Positions 40,053 to 55,000 of a DNA stretch of 64,000 bases are shown one piece after another. Each line of letters begins with the position of its first letter. Positions within the stretch are counted from its first letter, which is position 1. The position numbers and the translations under genes were made by a program. The notes beneath the pieces were generated by a model. The model was not told where the DNA came from, did not search any database, and saw only the letters and a program-made list of their open reading frames with translations. Source of the stretch: Acheta domesticus (lineage: Eukaryota > Arthropoda > Insecta > Orthoptera > Gryllidae); the NCBI GenBank assembly GCA_031308135.1, contig JAHLJT010003656.1, positions 53,996,827-54,060,826 of the forward strand, read 5' to 3'.

Positions 40053-43000
40053 TACGTGCAGTGGCGTGCAGTGGAGTGGCGCTGTGAATTTGAGGAAAAA
40101 GAGTGTGTAAGGAAGATATTACAGCTCAGTGATCAACAGTGCGGTGAAGTGAAGTGTGGTGAGGTGGAGTGCTATGAAAGTTCGAACGGCGAAATGTTCA
40201 AATTAATGTTAGTTGTTAAGTTCTGTAATGTTAAATGAGTGTAATCTGCCACCAAGTTCTCTAACATCATTGCAAAATGAGTAATAAATCCAAATCAGTG
40301 ACTCACTGTAGTCGATGTCGAGGCGCGGGTCGAAGGCCACCGGCGCCAGCGTCTCGGGGTCCAGCGACGCGTACGCGTACACCACGTGCGTGCACAGGCG
40401 CGTGTCCACGTGCTCCGGCGCGAACTTGACGCCGTCAGGCCGGTACCACGCCCAGTTGGTGAAGTAGCACACCACCTTGTAGTCTTCCTCTGTGAAGGCG
40501 AACACACACGAAAAATAAGCATAATGATATAGTATTGCAATGCACGTTCTCGGGTTTAGGTAGTAATATCAATAGAGAGACGCCAAAACAATGAGAGATA
40601 AATGTGGGTATGTTAGAAACTGTAAATATTATCCCAAAATTTATGGATATACGGTTATTCTTTAGAATTCCAAAGTAAAGTAATGCGCAGCTCCCCGAAT
40701 TTAAGCGAAAACGTCAGACAGCATGGGAAATCCTTTCATAAAACTAGGGGCACAATTACTTTGTACAGCGCGATGAAGCCAATCTTGAGGTATTACCACA
40801 ATAAATCACCCCACGAAAGTTGGGATATGTCAAAACAATAATCTAAATATTACTATACAATTCGTCCCTGATGAAACCGATCACAATATTGAATTAATCG
40901 TGATTATGTTATGGCTTCTTTACGTTTATTAATGTAAATAAACAAAATAATGAATCGATAAATAAATGAACTAGTGAATAAACAGGCATGAGTACATACG
41001 TGAGTGGATGGATGAATATTTTAACGAGCAAGCCAAAGAATAAGCAGTCAAATGAATTAAAGTGTGATTGAATGAGTGAGTGAACTCTCAAGCCCAAGCC
41101 ATATGCGCTAACATTCGCAACAACTAATAAATTAATTAACCACCAATACATCTCAGAATAATTATGGATGAATGAACGTGCGCGCGAACGCACGGACTAC
41201 CAAATAAATGAACGCTCATGTGTCTTAATGAATGAGCGGATGGATGAATATTTGAACAAACAAACGAATGAAGACCCAGATGACTGAATAAATGAGTGAG
41301 TAAAGTCTGAATCTCAAACTACATATCTAATGCGCCTGAAATATAATACATTTATTAACTACCGAAAGATTAAAAGAATGAATGAATGGATAAATTGAAC
41401 GAAGATACAAATGTAGGAACTACCAAATGAATAAACACCTACTTGCTTTAATGGGTTAGCGGATGGATCGATGAATATCTGCACCAACAAACGAATGAAA
41501 GCCAGTCTGACTGAATGAGTGAGTGAACTCTCATGCTCAAGATACGTATGTTAACGCGCCTGATAACTAAAAAATCAATTAATTACCAAACATGTAAATG
41601 AATGAATTATTAAGCAAAGAAAAGAATGCACGAACCACCAAATGAATAAACGGCTTATTGTTTTGAGCGGATAGATGAATGTCTGAACAAACAAACGAAT
41701 GAACTCTCGGCTGACAGAACATGTGAGAGAACTTTCCATCTCCAGCTACATACGTTACCACATTTAATAACTCAAAAATTAATAGTCTCATAACTAAATA
41801 AATTAACGAAAAAGAACGTGAGAACTGCCAAATGAAGAAACGGTTCCTTGATTTAATGAGCGTCCGGATGGGTGGATGAATTTTTGAACGAACAAACGAA
41901 TCAAAACCCGGCCGACTGAATGAGGGAGTTAACTCTCAAGTTCAAGTTGCATGTATTAACGCGCCTGATAAGTAATAAATTAATTTACTATCGAACAAAT
42001 AAAAGAAAGAATGAATGGATAAATTGAAAAAAAAAAGAAAGAAACGAAGTACCAAGTAAATAAACGGTCTCTTGCATTCACGAATGAGCTAATGTATCAA
42101 TGAATAATAAACGAACGAACGAATGTTCTCTCGACTGATAGAACGTGAAAGAGACCTCTGAATCTCTAGCTAGATACTCTACCGACTTAATAACTAATAA
42201 ATTAACGGTCATATAACTAAATAAATTGAATAAACGGCCCCTTGTTTTAATGAGCGACCGGATGGATGGATGAGTATTTGAACGAATGGACCAATGAAAG
42301 CCTGAGTAACTGAAAAAGTTGGTGAACTCTCAAGTTCAAGATATATTTATTACCCCGCCTCATATCTAATAAATTAATTAATTACCGAACGACTAAAGAA
42401 ATTAATGAGTGGATAATGGAGCAAAGACACCAATGTACGAATCAACGAAACACGAATGTATGAATGGCCCTTTGATTTAATGAGCGAGCGAGCGGACGGA
42501 TGAATGGCTCACCGTCCAGCTTCTGCCGCTCGCTGGCGGGCGGGGCGGGCGCGTGGGCGGGGCCGTGGGCGGGGGCGTGGTTGGGGGCGTAGGCGGCGCC
42601 GTAGGCCGGCGCGTAGCGCTGGCGGCACTCGGCGCGCGCGTCCTGCACGCAGAAGCCCGCGCGCGCATCGAACATCTGGTCCTGCGGGCAGGAGCGCAGC
42701 AGCGGCGCGCGCCCGCGGGCGCACACCACGAAGCGCCCGCAGTCCTGCGGGTCCGCCAGCACACCGTCGCCCGGGCACGTGCGCGGAAGCGCCGCCGGCC
42801 CTGCAACACGCCAACCAACACCGCGTGCTCGCTATCTCACTCCACAATAATACTTATTGGAGGCGTTGACACGGTATGGTAGTAACTGCCAAAAACAAAA
42901 TTTCTCAGGGGAAACAAAAATATGCAATAAAGCAACATTATAAACGAATTGCATGCGCTATTTTTTTATTTGACAGCATTATAAATTTCTAAGAGAATCA

Positions 43001-46000
43001 AACTTAATTTTGCCAAACAGCTTTCCTGTGGTGTCTCGGGTACTTGACATCCGTGCGAGAAAACTGTGCCGGCTGTTCCGTTTACCTCTACCTCTCCCTG
43101 ATTCTCTCGCTGCGATTGGCTGAATGTGTGATGACGCAATCATTCGTGCAAAAAAGCTAATACATCATGATTTGTGCCGTAAAACACCCGATTATGAACG
43201 ATTTCTTGCAACAGAAAAGGTCGTTTATAATGCTGTAATACAAAAAACAAATTTATGAACACTTTTTCACAAATATTAATACAAGAACTGCTTTAAATGG
43301 AAGGCATACACTCATGTTAATTGTTGCATATTACATTTTTGAAGTTTGGCACAGATTCGTTCACGAAATAGTACTTTCTTAAAATACAATACAGAAACTA
43401 CTCCTTAGACAAACTCGGAATTAATGTTATGTGATTTTCGTAGAAGTTGTGTTCAAACTTTTCTTTTGATTGCAACTTCATTTGATTACTTAGCGATGTC
43501 CTATCTTCTCTGAGCCATTGGCATGGCCAATTTCTACCTTCTCAATGAAAAACCTGAAAATTCCAATGTTTGGCAGATACGACCTTTCCCATGCTAGTGC
43601 CTCATTTATGTACCAAGGGAGTTATAAGGGTTCTAATGATCGAGCTGCTGCACGCGCCCGAGATCATTAGAACCATCCAATCAACACCCATGGGACATAC
43701 AGATTTTATTTTTTACATAATTTTAATCATGCATATTTACTTAATCAAGAAACTAATGAACTAGTTGCTAACTGGTTGTTAACTAGTTGTTAACTGTCTT
43801 TTAATACTTTCCTCCCCTTATTCCCTCTTATAATTCCCTCCGTAAGAGAACATGTAGACGTGTAGCGTCGTTAACTCTTTTCATATTTCCCTCCCATAAT
43901 TCACATCATAAGAGAACAAGTATCATCTTTCAAATGTTTTTTTTGATTTTTCCCTCGTAATCACGATCTTCTCGATCTAGGTAAGTTCTGCAGTGAAGAT
44001 CGAGCTACTCATCGAAGTCAACAACAAGAATTAACGTATCAGTGAAACGAAGACGATATGTGCCTTACCGCTGGGGCAGTCGACGAGCTGCGGCCAGTTG
44101 CACTGTCCGAGCGCCGGGTCGAAGTAGAGGCCCTCGGGGCAGGTGTAGGTGTGGCGCATGCCCCACTCGCAGCGGTAGTAGAGGCCGCAGTCCTGCGGGT
44201 CGCGCAGCAGCCCGCGGCCCGAGCAGTTGCTGAAGGCCGTGTCCACGAGCACGGGCTCCGCGGCGGGCGGCGCGGGCGCCCCCGAGGGCGGCGTGGGCGG
44301 CGACGGCTCCGACGCTGCCGACACCACAGCGGCTCTCATTGCTTAGGGATTACGAGCGTGGCAATTGCTAAGCTCGTTACTCTCGTAACTGTAGAGCAAG
44401 TTTTATCTTGGGAGTTGGCAGTGATCTTACCCCGCTGGATGGCGAGATTCGGCACCGACCTACCTGCCTGCGGCCTGCGCAATGTTTCCCCAACCTACGC
44501 CTCTACGGTCTGCGCAATTTTCCCCAATCAGGTATCTCCCACTATCGGGCCACCGCCCCAGCCGGGACGAGCTTCAAGCTTCCGACTGGTCTCGCAACAT
44601 AGTATGTGGTAGTGTTGTGCATGTGAGGGTGTGCAAGTAAGGGATGAGGATAGGACAAGGAAGAGGAAGGAAAGATTGCGCGCCGTCCGTGTCCCTTTTT
44701 GTTACGGTACTGCTCCAGCCTGAAGTTGATCGGAGAAACCATGATCAGAGCAGCCGGCCACTAGAATTCTCCTCCAGACAGCGGCTGAATTCTACCTAAC
44801 TGACAAGATAGTGCCGAACATCCTGCCACCGTCGGGAATAGAATCCTAGGACTTCCAGGTCAGTGGCATCAACTGATGCCCTGAGCCACCTACGTCGGTT
44901 TAAGAGGGAGGAGTTAATATTTGATTGATTATGACAACAATTGTGTAATACATGGAGAGTGCGTAACCTAAATATCTTCTCCGTCCACCTTTACCTTCCA
45001 GTGGAAAAATTTCGACAAGTGTGTCTGGCACACCTGCTCACGAGTCGTCTTGTGTCCTTACGAGCGCTTACGTAAAGCGCGTGCCGATGGCAGGCAAGAC
45101 GCGCGCTCCGACGGGCGATTGGGATCCGCCTGGCCGCCGAGGGAGGCCGCGCGCTGACAGCGAGCCGTCGCTGCGCCGGGCAGTGGGCGGGGCCGTGGGC
45201 GGCACGGGGGCGAGGGAAGAGGAAGCGCACAATAGTCCCAAATGAACATACGGGCGCGCGAAACAAAGCGATGCAAAATAATATATCTTAAATTGTTGCG
45301 AGACAAGTTGGAGGCAAAGGAAATGCTTACGTCGCTATTTGTAGAAAGATACGCAATAGTGATATTTGGAATTACGACCATTGAATTTAGCCAACAAAAG
45401 TAGTAAACAAAGCAACAAGTCCTTAAAAACTATTTTTCTAGAGAATTAACAACGAAAGTTCTTCACTTTTATAAAAAATTAGAGCCATAAAAATGACTTA
45501 ATAATCATTTGATGAAAAATAAGATATTCGAATTATTTTAATTTTTAACAACACGAGAATTTCATAGGGCTTCAAAATCACTAGCTCTACAACTATATTT
45601 GTTCATATTTTGTACGCTTACAATTCGTTTCATTTCGTCAACTGAAATATTTGAATGAAAGCCATTTAACACGATCCACGCGCTTTCCTTGCCATTCGGA
45701 CGCACTGCGGGGGCGTGGCGGAGTGGGGGCAGTTGAGAAGGGGTTGCGCGGGGACAGAGCGGGCGCATGTCGCAACTGGGCGGCGGCGGGAGCGCGCAGC
45801 TGAGGAGGGCGTGGGGCGTGGCGGGGCCGGGAAGGGGCGTGGCGCAGCTGCGGGGGCGGGGCGAAGCGGGCGGCGCGGCGCCTCCGCGCTGGCGGTGACA
45901 GCGTTATTATTAAGACGCGCGCGGAGTGAAGCAGCGCGCCGGAAAAGTAGGGCGTGGGCGGCGGCGTCTCGTGTCTCCGCCTGCTTGCCTGCCTGCGTCA

Positions 46001-49000
46001 GCCGGAGGTGGCGCCCCGCCCTCGCCCCTCCCCCTCGCCCACTCCCTCTCCACTGACCCGCAGGCCCTCAGCCACGTGCTTCATCCCACGTGCTTGGGAT
46101 TTTGAGGAGGGGTGTTGGTCATGGGAGGAATTGGATGCGAGTCGTTGTGTAGTTGTCAGTACGTCATGTCAGTCAGTATGTTTGTTGTGAAGTCATCTCT
46201 GAGTACCGAGGTTCAAATTCTGGTCGATCCATGTGAAATTCGAACTGTGTAATACGGTAGGATTTGTTAGATAGGTTGGAATAGAAGTTATTGGCCAGGA
46301 ATGCTATGTGTGCGATGGGATTAAGGTTAAATTCGTGATGTAACTGCTTATTGGAAATAAACCAAGGGGCTTGAGTGATGGTTCTTAGAAATTTATTTTG
46401 AATTATCTGTATTTTGTTGATGTTATATTTAGCTGCATTTGTCCAAATTGGACAAGTGTACAGAAGAAGAGGTCTTATGATGGTTTTTATACAAGATGAT
46501 GATATTGCTTAGTGAGAGTTTACTGTGATTTGAGAGAGGTTTTCACTGTATTAATTTTGCTTTGACTTGCTGAACTTTGGTGTCTTTGTGTATTTTCCAA
46601 TTTAGTGTGGTGTCCATATGGAGGCCAAGGTATTTAACGGCATTGTTATGGGGAGTCCAAGGGATTATGTTGTTGTTCATTTTAAACGGCGTAGGGAAGG
46701 AATATGGTCTGGAAGTGAAGACTTAAGCTGTAGATTTCGAAGGATTGATTTTGATTTTCCATTTCGTTGCCCAGGTTTCTATTTCATTTAAATGGGATTG
46801 AATTTCGTTGGTTATGTAATTAATTGAGGAGTGGGACATGTAGATTACCGTATCGTCTGAAAACTGGGCTATGTGAGTGAATCTTGATGTAGGCATATCT
46901 GCTGTATATAAGTTGTAAAGTAATGGAGAGAGAGGTGATCCTTGAGGTAGTCCTGCTGTAATAGGTCGGGGATTAGAATTTTGATTTTTTATTGCAACTG
47001 AGAAAGTTCTATTGGTTAGGAAGCTTTTGATTATTTTGAAGAGGTACGTAGGGGTGCCTATTGATAAAAGTTTATAGTTTAGTCCTTCATGCCATACCCT
47101 GTCAAATGCTTTAGCGATGTCCATGAAAACTGCTATTGCAAATTGTTTTTTTTTTTTTGGAAGGAGGAGTGGAAATGTTCAGAGATGCGCAAAAGTTGAT
47201 GTGCTGTGGATAGTTTATTTGTGAACCCGAATTGATAGAATTGTATGAGGTGTATTTTCTTCAGTTATTGGTTTAATCTTGTTAGAATTAATTTCTCAAA
47301 ATTTTTTGCTAAAGTGGGGAGGAGACTTATGGGCCTATAGTTGTCAGGGATGCTACGATTTTTATTGGGTTTGGGGATAGGGAGGATGATAGAATGTTTC
47401 CAGGTATTAGGGTAGTAGCCAGTTCTTAAAGATGAGTTATATATGTTTACAATGAAAGCTATGGCAGAATTGGGTAGGTTTTTGAGAATTACATTGTTTA
47501 TTTTATCGTGACCGGGGGCTTTTTTATTTGGAAGGGATTTGATAACTTTTAGAGTTTCATGTGCAGTGATGTACTTAGTTTGTTGTGGAACGTTAAAATT
47601 AGGAGAATTCGCGACGAGTTGAATTTGAGTGTGACCTGGGTGGGGAGATGTGAGGTTTGGTGTGAAAGTTGATGCGAAATGGTCGGCTAATATTTCCGTT
47701 TTATCAGCAGTTGCGTGTGTTTTCCCATTTGAAGTTGTTAGTGGGGGGATTATAGCTTTTTTTTTCTGAGTATTCTTTTCGTGAAGTTCCAGAGTGAGTT
47801 ATTACTTGTATTTAATGAATGAATGATATTATTGTATTTAGTTTGTTTATAGTGTTCAAGTACTTTTCTACCGATTTTGGTTAGAGTATTGAGTTCTTTT
47901 TTTAATGAGGGGATTCTAAGTGCCATTCACAGTCTCCTAGTTTTATTTTTAGTTTCTATGGTTTTGATAATGCTTTGTGGTAGTTTGTCTGCTGTGCGTT
48001 CCCGAAGAGTGATCGGTCGTATCGTCGATCGAAGAGTGATCGGGTTGAGTTTGCCTATTGTGTTAATTATTATGTTATTTAGTTGACTTATTGCCTGGTC
48101 TATTTCCGCTGGTGAGTTAAGTATTTTAAAATTGGGTATTTGTTTTTGGATTAAATTTTTGAATTTTGTCCAGTTTAAGTTGTATTTAAAGCAGGAGTGG
48201 GTGAATGGGGAGGGGGCATTTGATCTGTAGAAATTAACACTGGGATGTGATCAGAATCGAGTTCAAAATGCGGGGTTGAATGAAAATTGACATTAGTGTT
48301 TGTTATTCCTATGTCTAGTATATCAGGAAGCCTGATTGGGTCATAGGGATAATAGGTTGGTTCTGGGGTGAGTCCCATTTCCCCTGGCTCTCATTCCACC
48401 GTTGATCCATAATTCAATCCATCTTCGTCAGTATAATCTTGTTACTCGATTACTCCTTAGCGAATTACGTATTACTCGATTACGCCTTAGCGAATTTGAG
48501 TCAAAATACGCAAAATGACTTTTAAATTGGAAATAAATGTTACATATTCCTTTTCAACTTGCTCGTTGTGCCCAGCAGTCCAGCACCTTTCTTCCTGCCT
48601 CCCCCATAGGTCAACTCTAATATGAATCTGATGCAACAGCCACGCGGCTAGTGCTGGTAATGATATGGACTTCCGCGCATGCACCATATGTAATGGAGAA
48701 CTTCCAGAATAATCTAATGAATACGAGTTCTTTGGACATGGTTAGTGTGGCGTTCACTAATACGGTTTTCGTGTCAGTCTCTTCTCCTCTTCCATATCTA
48801 CATATGCTTTCGAATATATTCAGTGGACCAATTTGGACAATGAAATGTAGGTTCAGATTTACGCCGGGGCGACTGAAGGCGTCACCCAGAAGCCGACCTC
48901 ATTACTGGCAATCGTTACGGTGTTAATTATTAGCCTACTTTTAACACATAAAACATATGTGTATTATTTAATCGTTAAGCTATGCCTTATTTAAATTCTG

Positions 49001-52000
49001 GAAATATACTTAATGTTAAAAGATAAAACACTATATTGTGTAATACTGTTTATCATAACTACAATTATGAGCAATTTTTGAAATATTTACATTTTATTTA
49101 TTGAATGTGAACAATATGAAACAAACAGAATATTAATGTATATTTATGCGTTTATAAAATAAACATTATTTTATGTTCTAAATCGGCCTTTACAATGGAT
49201 TTTGTGGAGCTTCTAGATGTGTAAATTCGGTTCTAGTTAAATTTCTTGCTTGAAAGGCTTTAAAAGGAATACAATTAACAAGACAGCAGAATTATAGTAA
49301 TTGAAAGTCAGTGGTGCTTATTCTCGGTGGCTTTGTGGTCATGTGATTACACGTTTGGCACAAATTACTAGATTTTTTAAATGAGTACAGTGGAAACCAT
49401 GTAATTAATAAAATGAAATCAATACATTACAAACAAATTGTTAAGCATTTCATTGCCGTATCAAGCAAATCAAATGAGATTAAAAATATGTTTGATTAAA
49501 ATTTGCATCTTTATTTTTACGAAATTATAGAATTCATCACAAACGAATATAAAGATATAATGCACTATAACTTAAAAATGAGAGTGATCAACACACGTCT
49601 TGTCAATTATTGTCATTCAGTGTAACTGGTGATATACCAACATATCGTAGGAAGTATAGTACTCTCCGATTTTTTTAAACATTTTTGAAACGTAATTCAG
49701 AGTACGAAATGCGCCCCAAAAATGTTTACTTGCTGCACCCGTCTTCCTTGCGCAGGTCTTGCGGTCACTCACCCCTCCTTGCGGATCTTCCTAAGCTTTA
49801 TATTCTCCAGGTTAATTTACTCGTTTGCAGATGACATCAAAGAGACATTCTACGACGGGAATTCTACTTCCAGTTTTCATTATAAAGAAAGCGAAAGCGC
49901 TTCATTCTTTTGTTGCTGTTTTTTTCACGGGGATGGATGAATGAATGTTACGATCGTACTACGTTTTTACTCTTTCTTACGCATTTAGATTATTCTTGTT
50001 TTACTTTGAACATAAAAAGCTCTTTTAAAAATAGTTTTGTCGAGCGAGGGCAATTTTAAAATATTTTAACCTGTGTTTCTTACGTCCGTGTTAGTGACAC
50101 AAACGTTGGAAAAAATAACAGATATTTTGGGGCAATAAATAATTAAATAATCTCAAATAATATTATTTACAATAACTATATGACAAAGGGTCAGTCATAA
50201 AATGCTATGACATCCATTTTTAAATGGTTTTCTTCAACTACATTTCCTCCATTTTTAAAATATGATTAAGAGATTTCGCCGTTTCGTATCACGAGTGGTA
50301 ACCCTTTGGCCTTTTCAAAAAGCCTTTTATAATACAAGTGTGTGATTTTACATGTCTTTTAAAACTATATTTTTGTGGATATTTTGTATTTATTCGCGTG
50401 TGATCAAGAGTTTATCCAGATCTGAAAACCCTGAATACTCCAACACAAATGAAAAAACATTTTACACATATTTTATATTTTAATTCATAGATCCAGAGAC
50501 GAATCCAAGAGAAACCACGTACATTCCCATTGGACCAAGAAATGTTCCAATTCGTTTTCTATTCCATTTTCATTAAGTTTGAATCACAACTTAAAATATT
50601 AACTATTGTAGAATTTACGATGATGTATTGAGGGATTAGTTCATGGAATTGGTCGAAGTATAATTGTTTACAATTGTGCCATCCGCGAGTTTTTTTACGA
50701 ACAGCTGAATCAAATGGATAAATGGTACACGTACAAAATCAACTGCATAATGGTTGGAGGTTCAAAAAAGTTGTATGTGCAAACGTTAGGTTAGCAAAAA
50801 TTTGTCAATTTGGTAAGGAAAATTTGACTCAACGCTCATGCATTTCTATGCAAACGGCAAAACCTTTGCAATTAATGTAAAACGTTCTTGAGTTCTGCCG
50901 ACGCAAAATTTCGGACGTATTTTACACCAAAATACAGATCGTGACCCACTTCTTTGTGTGACTTCTTACGTAACAGCCTCCGGCTGGTATTTTGAAACTT
51001 AAAATTTTAATTCGTGCTTTTCAGGTTCAGAGTAAATATACATTTTAAACATAATACAGTTGGTAGTCCACTTTCGGCGTAGAAAGGTACACGAAAAAGT
51101 ATCGATTTAAATAATTGATTACATTTTTTTGTTTCAGTACAAATTAGATTTAATTATCGTCAATCCGATTAGTCAAGTCGTCATGATGCATGTATATGCC
51201 AGAAAGAGAGTATAGTAATTCACAGGATTTTCACTCATGAACTCTTAGGTGCATTACAACCATAAAAAACAGTAATTAACCAATGCAGAATTTCACGGCA
51301 GAATTCACAATTAAAATTGTCTACAGGGCTCAATAGCGGCCATAAAAACAATGTTTTTCTAGATTTTCTAGAGGGAACCGGCTAACACCTCACCTCTCCA
51401 TCACTGATCTTGATTTGTGGATCGGAAGTGGTCTAATCGTCAGTAACGGACTAACGGACAGATGGTCGGACGGACAGACCGACGGACGGACAGATGGATG
51501 GACGGACTGATAGACGGACGGACAGCCAGACGGATGGACGGAAGGGTGGATACAGGTTTCTCTCAAGGATTTCTGGTTAATGAAATACGCGCATGACATT
51601 TACCCACAGGTTTAGCTGTTTGTCGCAAATATACGCGTGGTTCTCTGAACCCGCGCTCGGTGAAGTGCGCTAAGCGCTCGTCGTGCGCGTGCGCGGCTCG
51701 AGTGCGCGAGCAGGCAGCTCACCCAGCAGCGCGGTGCGCACGACGCTGAGCAGCGGCCACTGGTCGCCGTACAGGCCGCGGAAGTCGTCCAGGTCCACCG
51801 CCCACACCATGGCGCCGCCCAGCCGGTTGCGCTTGATGTACGACATCTGCGGGCCAACACACCCTTGCTCCGGGATCACGTTTATTTTAGAGTTGTTGAA
51901 AATGTAGGCGATGCAGAATTTAAAAAAACACGGGAATAAATCATGGGGAAAGGATTTGGTTAAAGTCGTCACAAGAAAAGTGACACAAAATTATGAAAAA

Positions 52001-55000
52001 TTGTCAGTTTCGATTTAGATGATAAATATGTTTAGAAAATAGTATATTATATATTTATAGCGTAGAAAATAGAATAGAGGGTAGTTCATATGTAAGCCGA
52101 TATTTAAAGTAAAACACTTCGTTCACATTAACATGCTGAAATTTTGTTGCCGAAAGATTATGTATGCGAAAGGTACAAAATCGCACGACTGAATTATACT
52201 AGTTTTACGCAGTCATTACTGTAAGCGCGTCACTTTTGCCGAAAGTAGCAAAAATTAAGTTAACAACAAATAAGTTAAATTATTACAGCAGCAACCAGAT
52301 GAAAATATGAAGGTGTCAAAACCACTGTCTTGGATGGAGTAGGTACGCAGACACAGATTCCCAATCGTTCTAGTGCTGAAAGGAGATTTAAAAAAGAAAC
52401 CCGACACAGGAAGCAATGCCTTTCGAGACGGGACGGCGGCGGCGAACGCACCTTGACAGCGAGCGACTGCGGGTTGTCGTAGCCGACCCACTGGTTGCCC
52501 TTGACCATGTAGGGCGAGCCGACGTCGTCGTAGTCCACCGCCCAGCCGCCCTCCTCCTGCAGCTGCAGCACCTCCAGGTAGGAGAGGAAGCCCTTCTGCT
52601 GCGTGTAGCTGCCCTCGGCGCCGGCGCCCAGCACGGGCGCGCCCGGGGCCGCCTGCGCCGGGTCGGCCAGCGTGAAGGAGCGCCCGTAGAAGGGCACGCC
52701 CACCACCAGCCGCTCGCGCGCCGCGCCCTTCTTCAGCCAGTACTTCACCGCGTAGTCCTGCAAGCGCACACGCCACACGCTCCGAATAGTCTTCGCGCAT
52801 AATAATATTGCTCAATGCAGAGGGGTCATGAAATGAAGCGTTGTTGTTCTTCATTTAAGAACTCTAATGGAGTTACTGGATCTAATGGAGAACGAAAACG
52901 TTGTACAAAAAGTGGTATTTTTATTGCATATGCTTAATGAAATGAAGCGCGCAGTTGTGATATGAAACGAAGCTCAGAAACCTAAGAGTCTTATTGTTAG
53001 GGTTTCTCCTGCTCTTCATGAAGCAAACACAGATTGGTACTTTACTAATTAATTTATTAAGCATAAATTACCCTAAACCGGAGAGGAAGCGTCCAACAAC
53101 CGCAACCTTCCTGTTACATGATTTTCGTAAGAACGCCCTCCTCGACACCACCTCGCTTCCCACTACTCTCCCCCTCCGCTCGCTTCCAAAAAAAATGACA
53201 TTCCAGAAAACCGCCCCTTCGACCAACTCCGGAACGCCCGCAGCCTGCCAAATGTCAGCCGTGCAGGCGCCCCTGTCCGGCGCGCCAGCCCCCCGTGGGA
53301 ACGCCTCCACTCTCGTCCCCTCTTCCGCTAATTCCCGATTAGGGTTGCTACACTTGTTAATAAGCTAGTGAAGACTTCAACAAAAAGTGGTAGCAGATGA
53401 AATAAAATGCAGATGATGAAATGACACATGTCTGTTCCCTATACATGAAATCTGATTACTAATAAAACACCCACACAAAAACGATTAAGAAAAAGTGTAA
53501 GCAGTGTTTATTGCAGAGGCGTTTTTAAATGAAATGTATCGCTTCCCAATTCAAAAAATGTAAGGGATCGTTTTAATCTTCATTTTTCGGTTAACCTACC
53601 ACTCAGATACAGCGTTTCTAGAATCTCAGGTCTCTCGATAGCCATGCAAATTTCGTTACAATTATTTCCTTACATCAGTCTACTGCTACAGCAACATCTA
53701 GCTGTGATAGAAGATATTTTTCAGTTGACTACATTCCTAAGAAATTTTCCGATAATGCTCTTTTACTTTCCCCGTGATTTCTTTGCATGCAGTAAACTCT
53801 ACGACATGGGTTCACCGGCTTAACGTCCCACAAATGTTTGCGCCTACAAAATAAATACTATCAACTTCGAACGCCAATTGAACCCGCCAACTCTGGCATA
53901 TGAGACTAGTACATTGGCCCTATCGACGCCGGCTCGTAGACGCTTCACCCACGCCGCTTGCATGAAGGCGTGCGCGTGCGTGCGTGTGTGTGTGTGTGTG
54001 TGTGTGGGGTACTGACCACGTTGAAGAAGACGCCGAGTCCGCGGTCGTGGCGGCGCTGCAGCAGCGGCGCGTGGTGGTCGGCGGCCGGGTCGCGCTCCGC
54101 GTGCAGGTCGAAGGCCATCAGGTGGATGAGGTCCAGGTGGCGGGCGATGCGCGCCACGTCGAAGCCGTCCTCCACGCGGAACCTGCGCACGCGCACTCGC
54201 TCACGCTCACGCCCCCCTCACGCCGCATAAATACACGAGTGCTAAAAAACCGCATCAACTCGCTCACGGTTGTAATATGCAATACAATCCTGAAAATACA
54301 CCTCTTCATTTGCAAAAATTGAGTGAGTTATGAAGGTAATGGAATCAGAAACATCATATAATCCACATTAAAATGTACGGTTACCAATTGTTGAGAGCAT
54401 ATTGCATTGGGAAAACACAGAATGCCCGTTTCCTTTAGGTGATGCGGTTTTATTGGGCACTAATGTACATACTTAATAAATCTTGTTGGACCCATGCGAA
54501 TGTTCAGCACATTGTAAGTCATTGTTTCAAAAGTGAAATCAGCTTTATAATAGAACCAATTGAAAGCTTTTCTGGCACCCCCTGCCACATAGTGGAAGTG
54601 CCCTCCATATTTATAATAGAACGTCCAAAAAGCTAGGACATGACATTATGCTTAACCCCACCCCAGCCAAGTATTTAAGCCACCATATTTTCACCTCTCT
54701 CGATTATGCCTATGTCAGTTATATCAGCAAGCTATTAATTTCGGAATTATTATAATTTGTTACTAGTGGGACTCGTGCTAATATTCTGCTCTTTACAAAC
54801 TATTGTTTTAAAGGTAACCATAGGGAAAAACACAAATCCTAAAAACGAACGTTTCTGACAACCTATGCTACCGACTAGGGATACTATACAAATATATAAC
54901 AGAACTCCCAAAAATATCTCATTTTGAGGATTACGCCGCAAGAAATCCAACTCGTGTCCTGAAGCGACAAGAAAACTTTGTTTCAAGGATTTATGATGAA

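Noticed and set aside
40909..42500. CRISPR-like regularly spaced repeats
   Set aside because: Units are contiguous, diverged and about 200 bp long in a eukaryotic intron, so this is a satellite.
44058..44612. 184-codon plus-strand open frame
   Set aside because: Antisense of the CBM14-1 exon continuing into a SINE. GC-rich exons give long antisense frames by chance, and it has no recognisable domain.
52255..52854. 199-codon minus-strand frame
   Set aside because: Out-of-frame reading over the GH18-A exon at 52452-52757, which has the true GVPFYGRSF frame.
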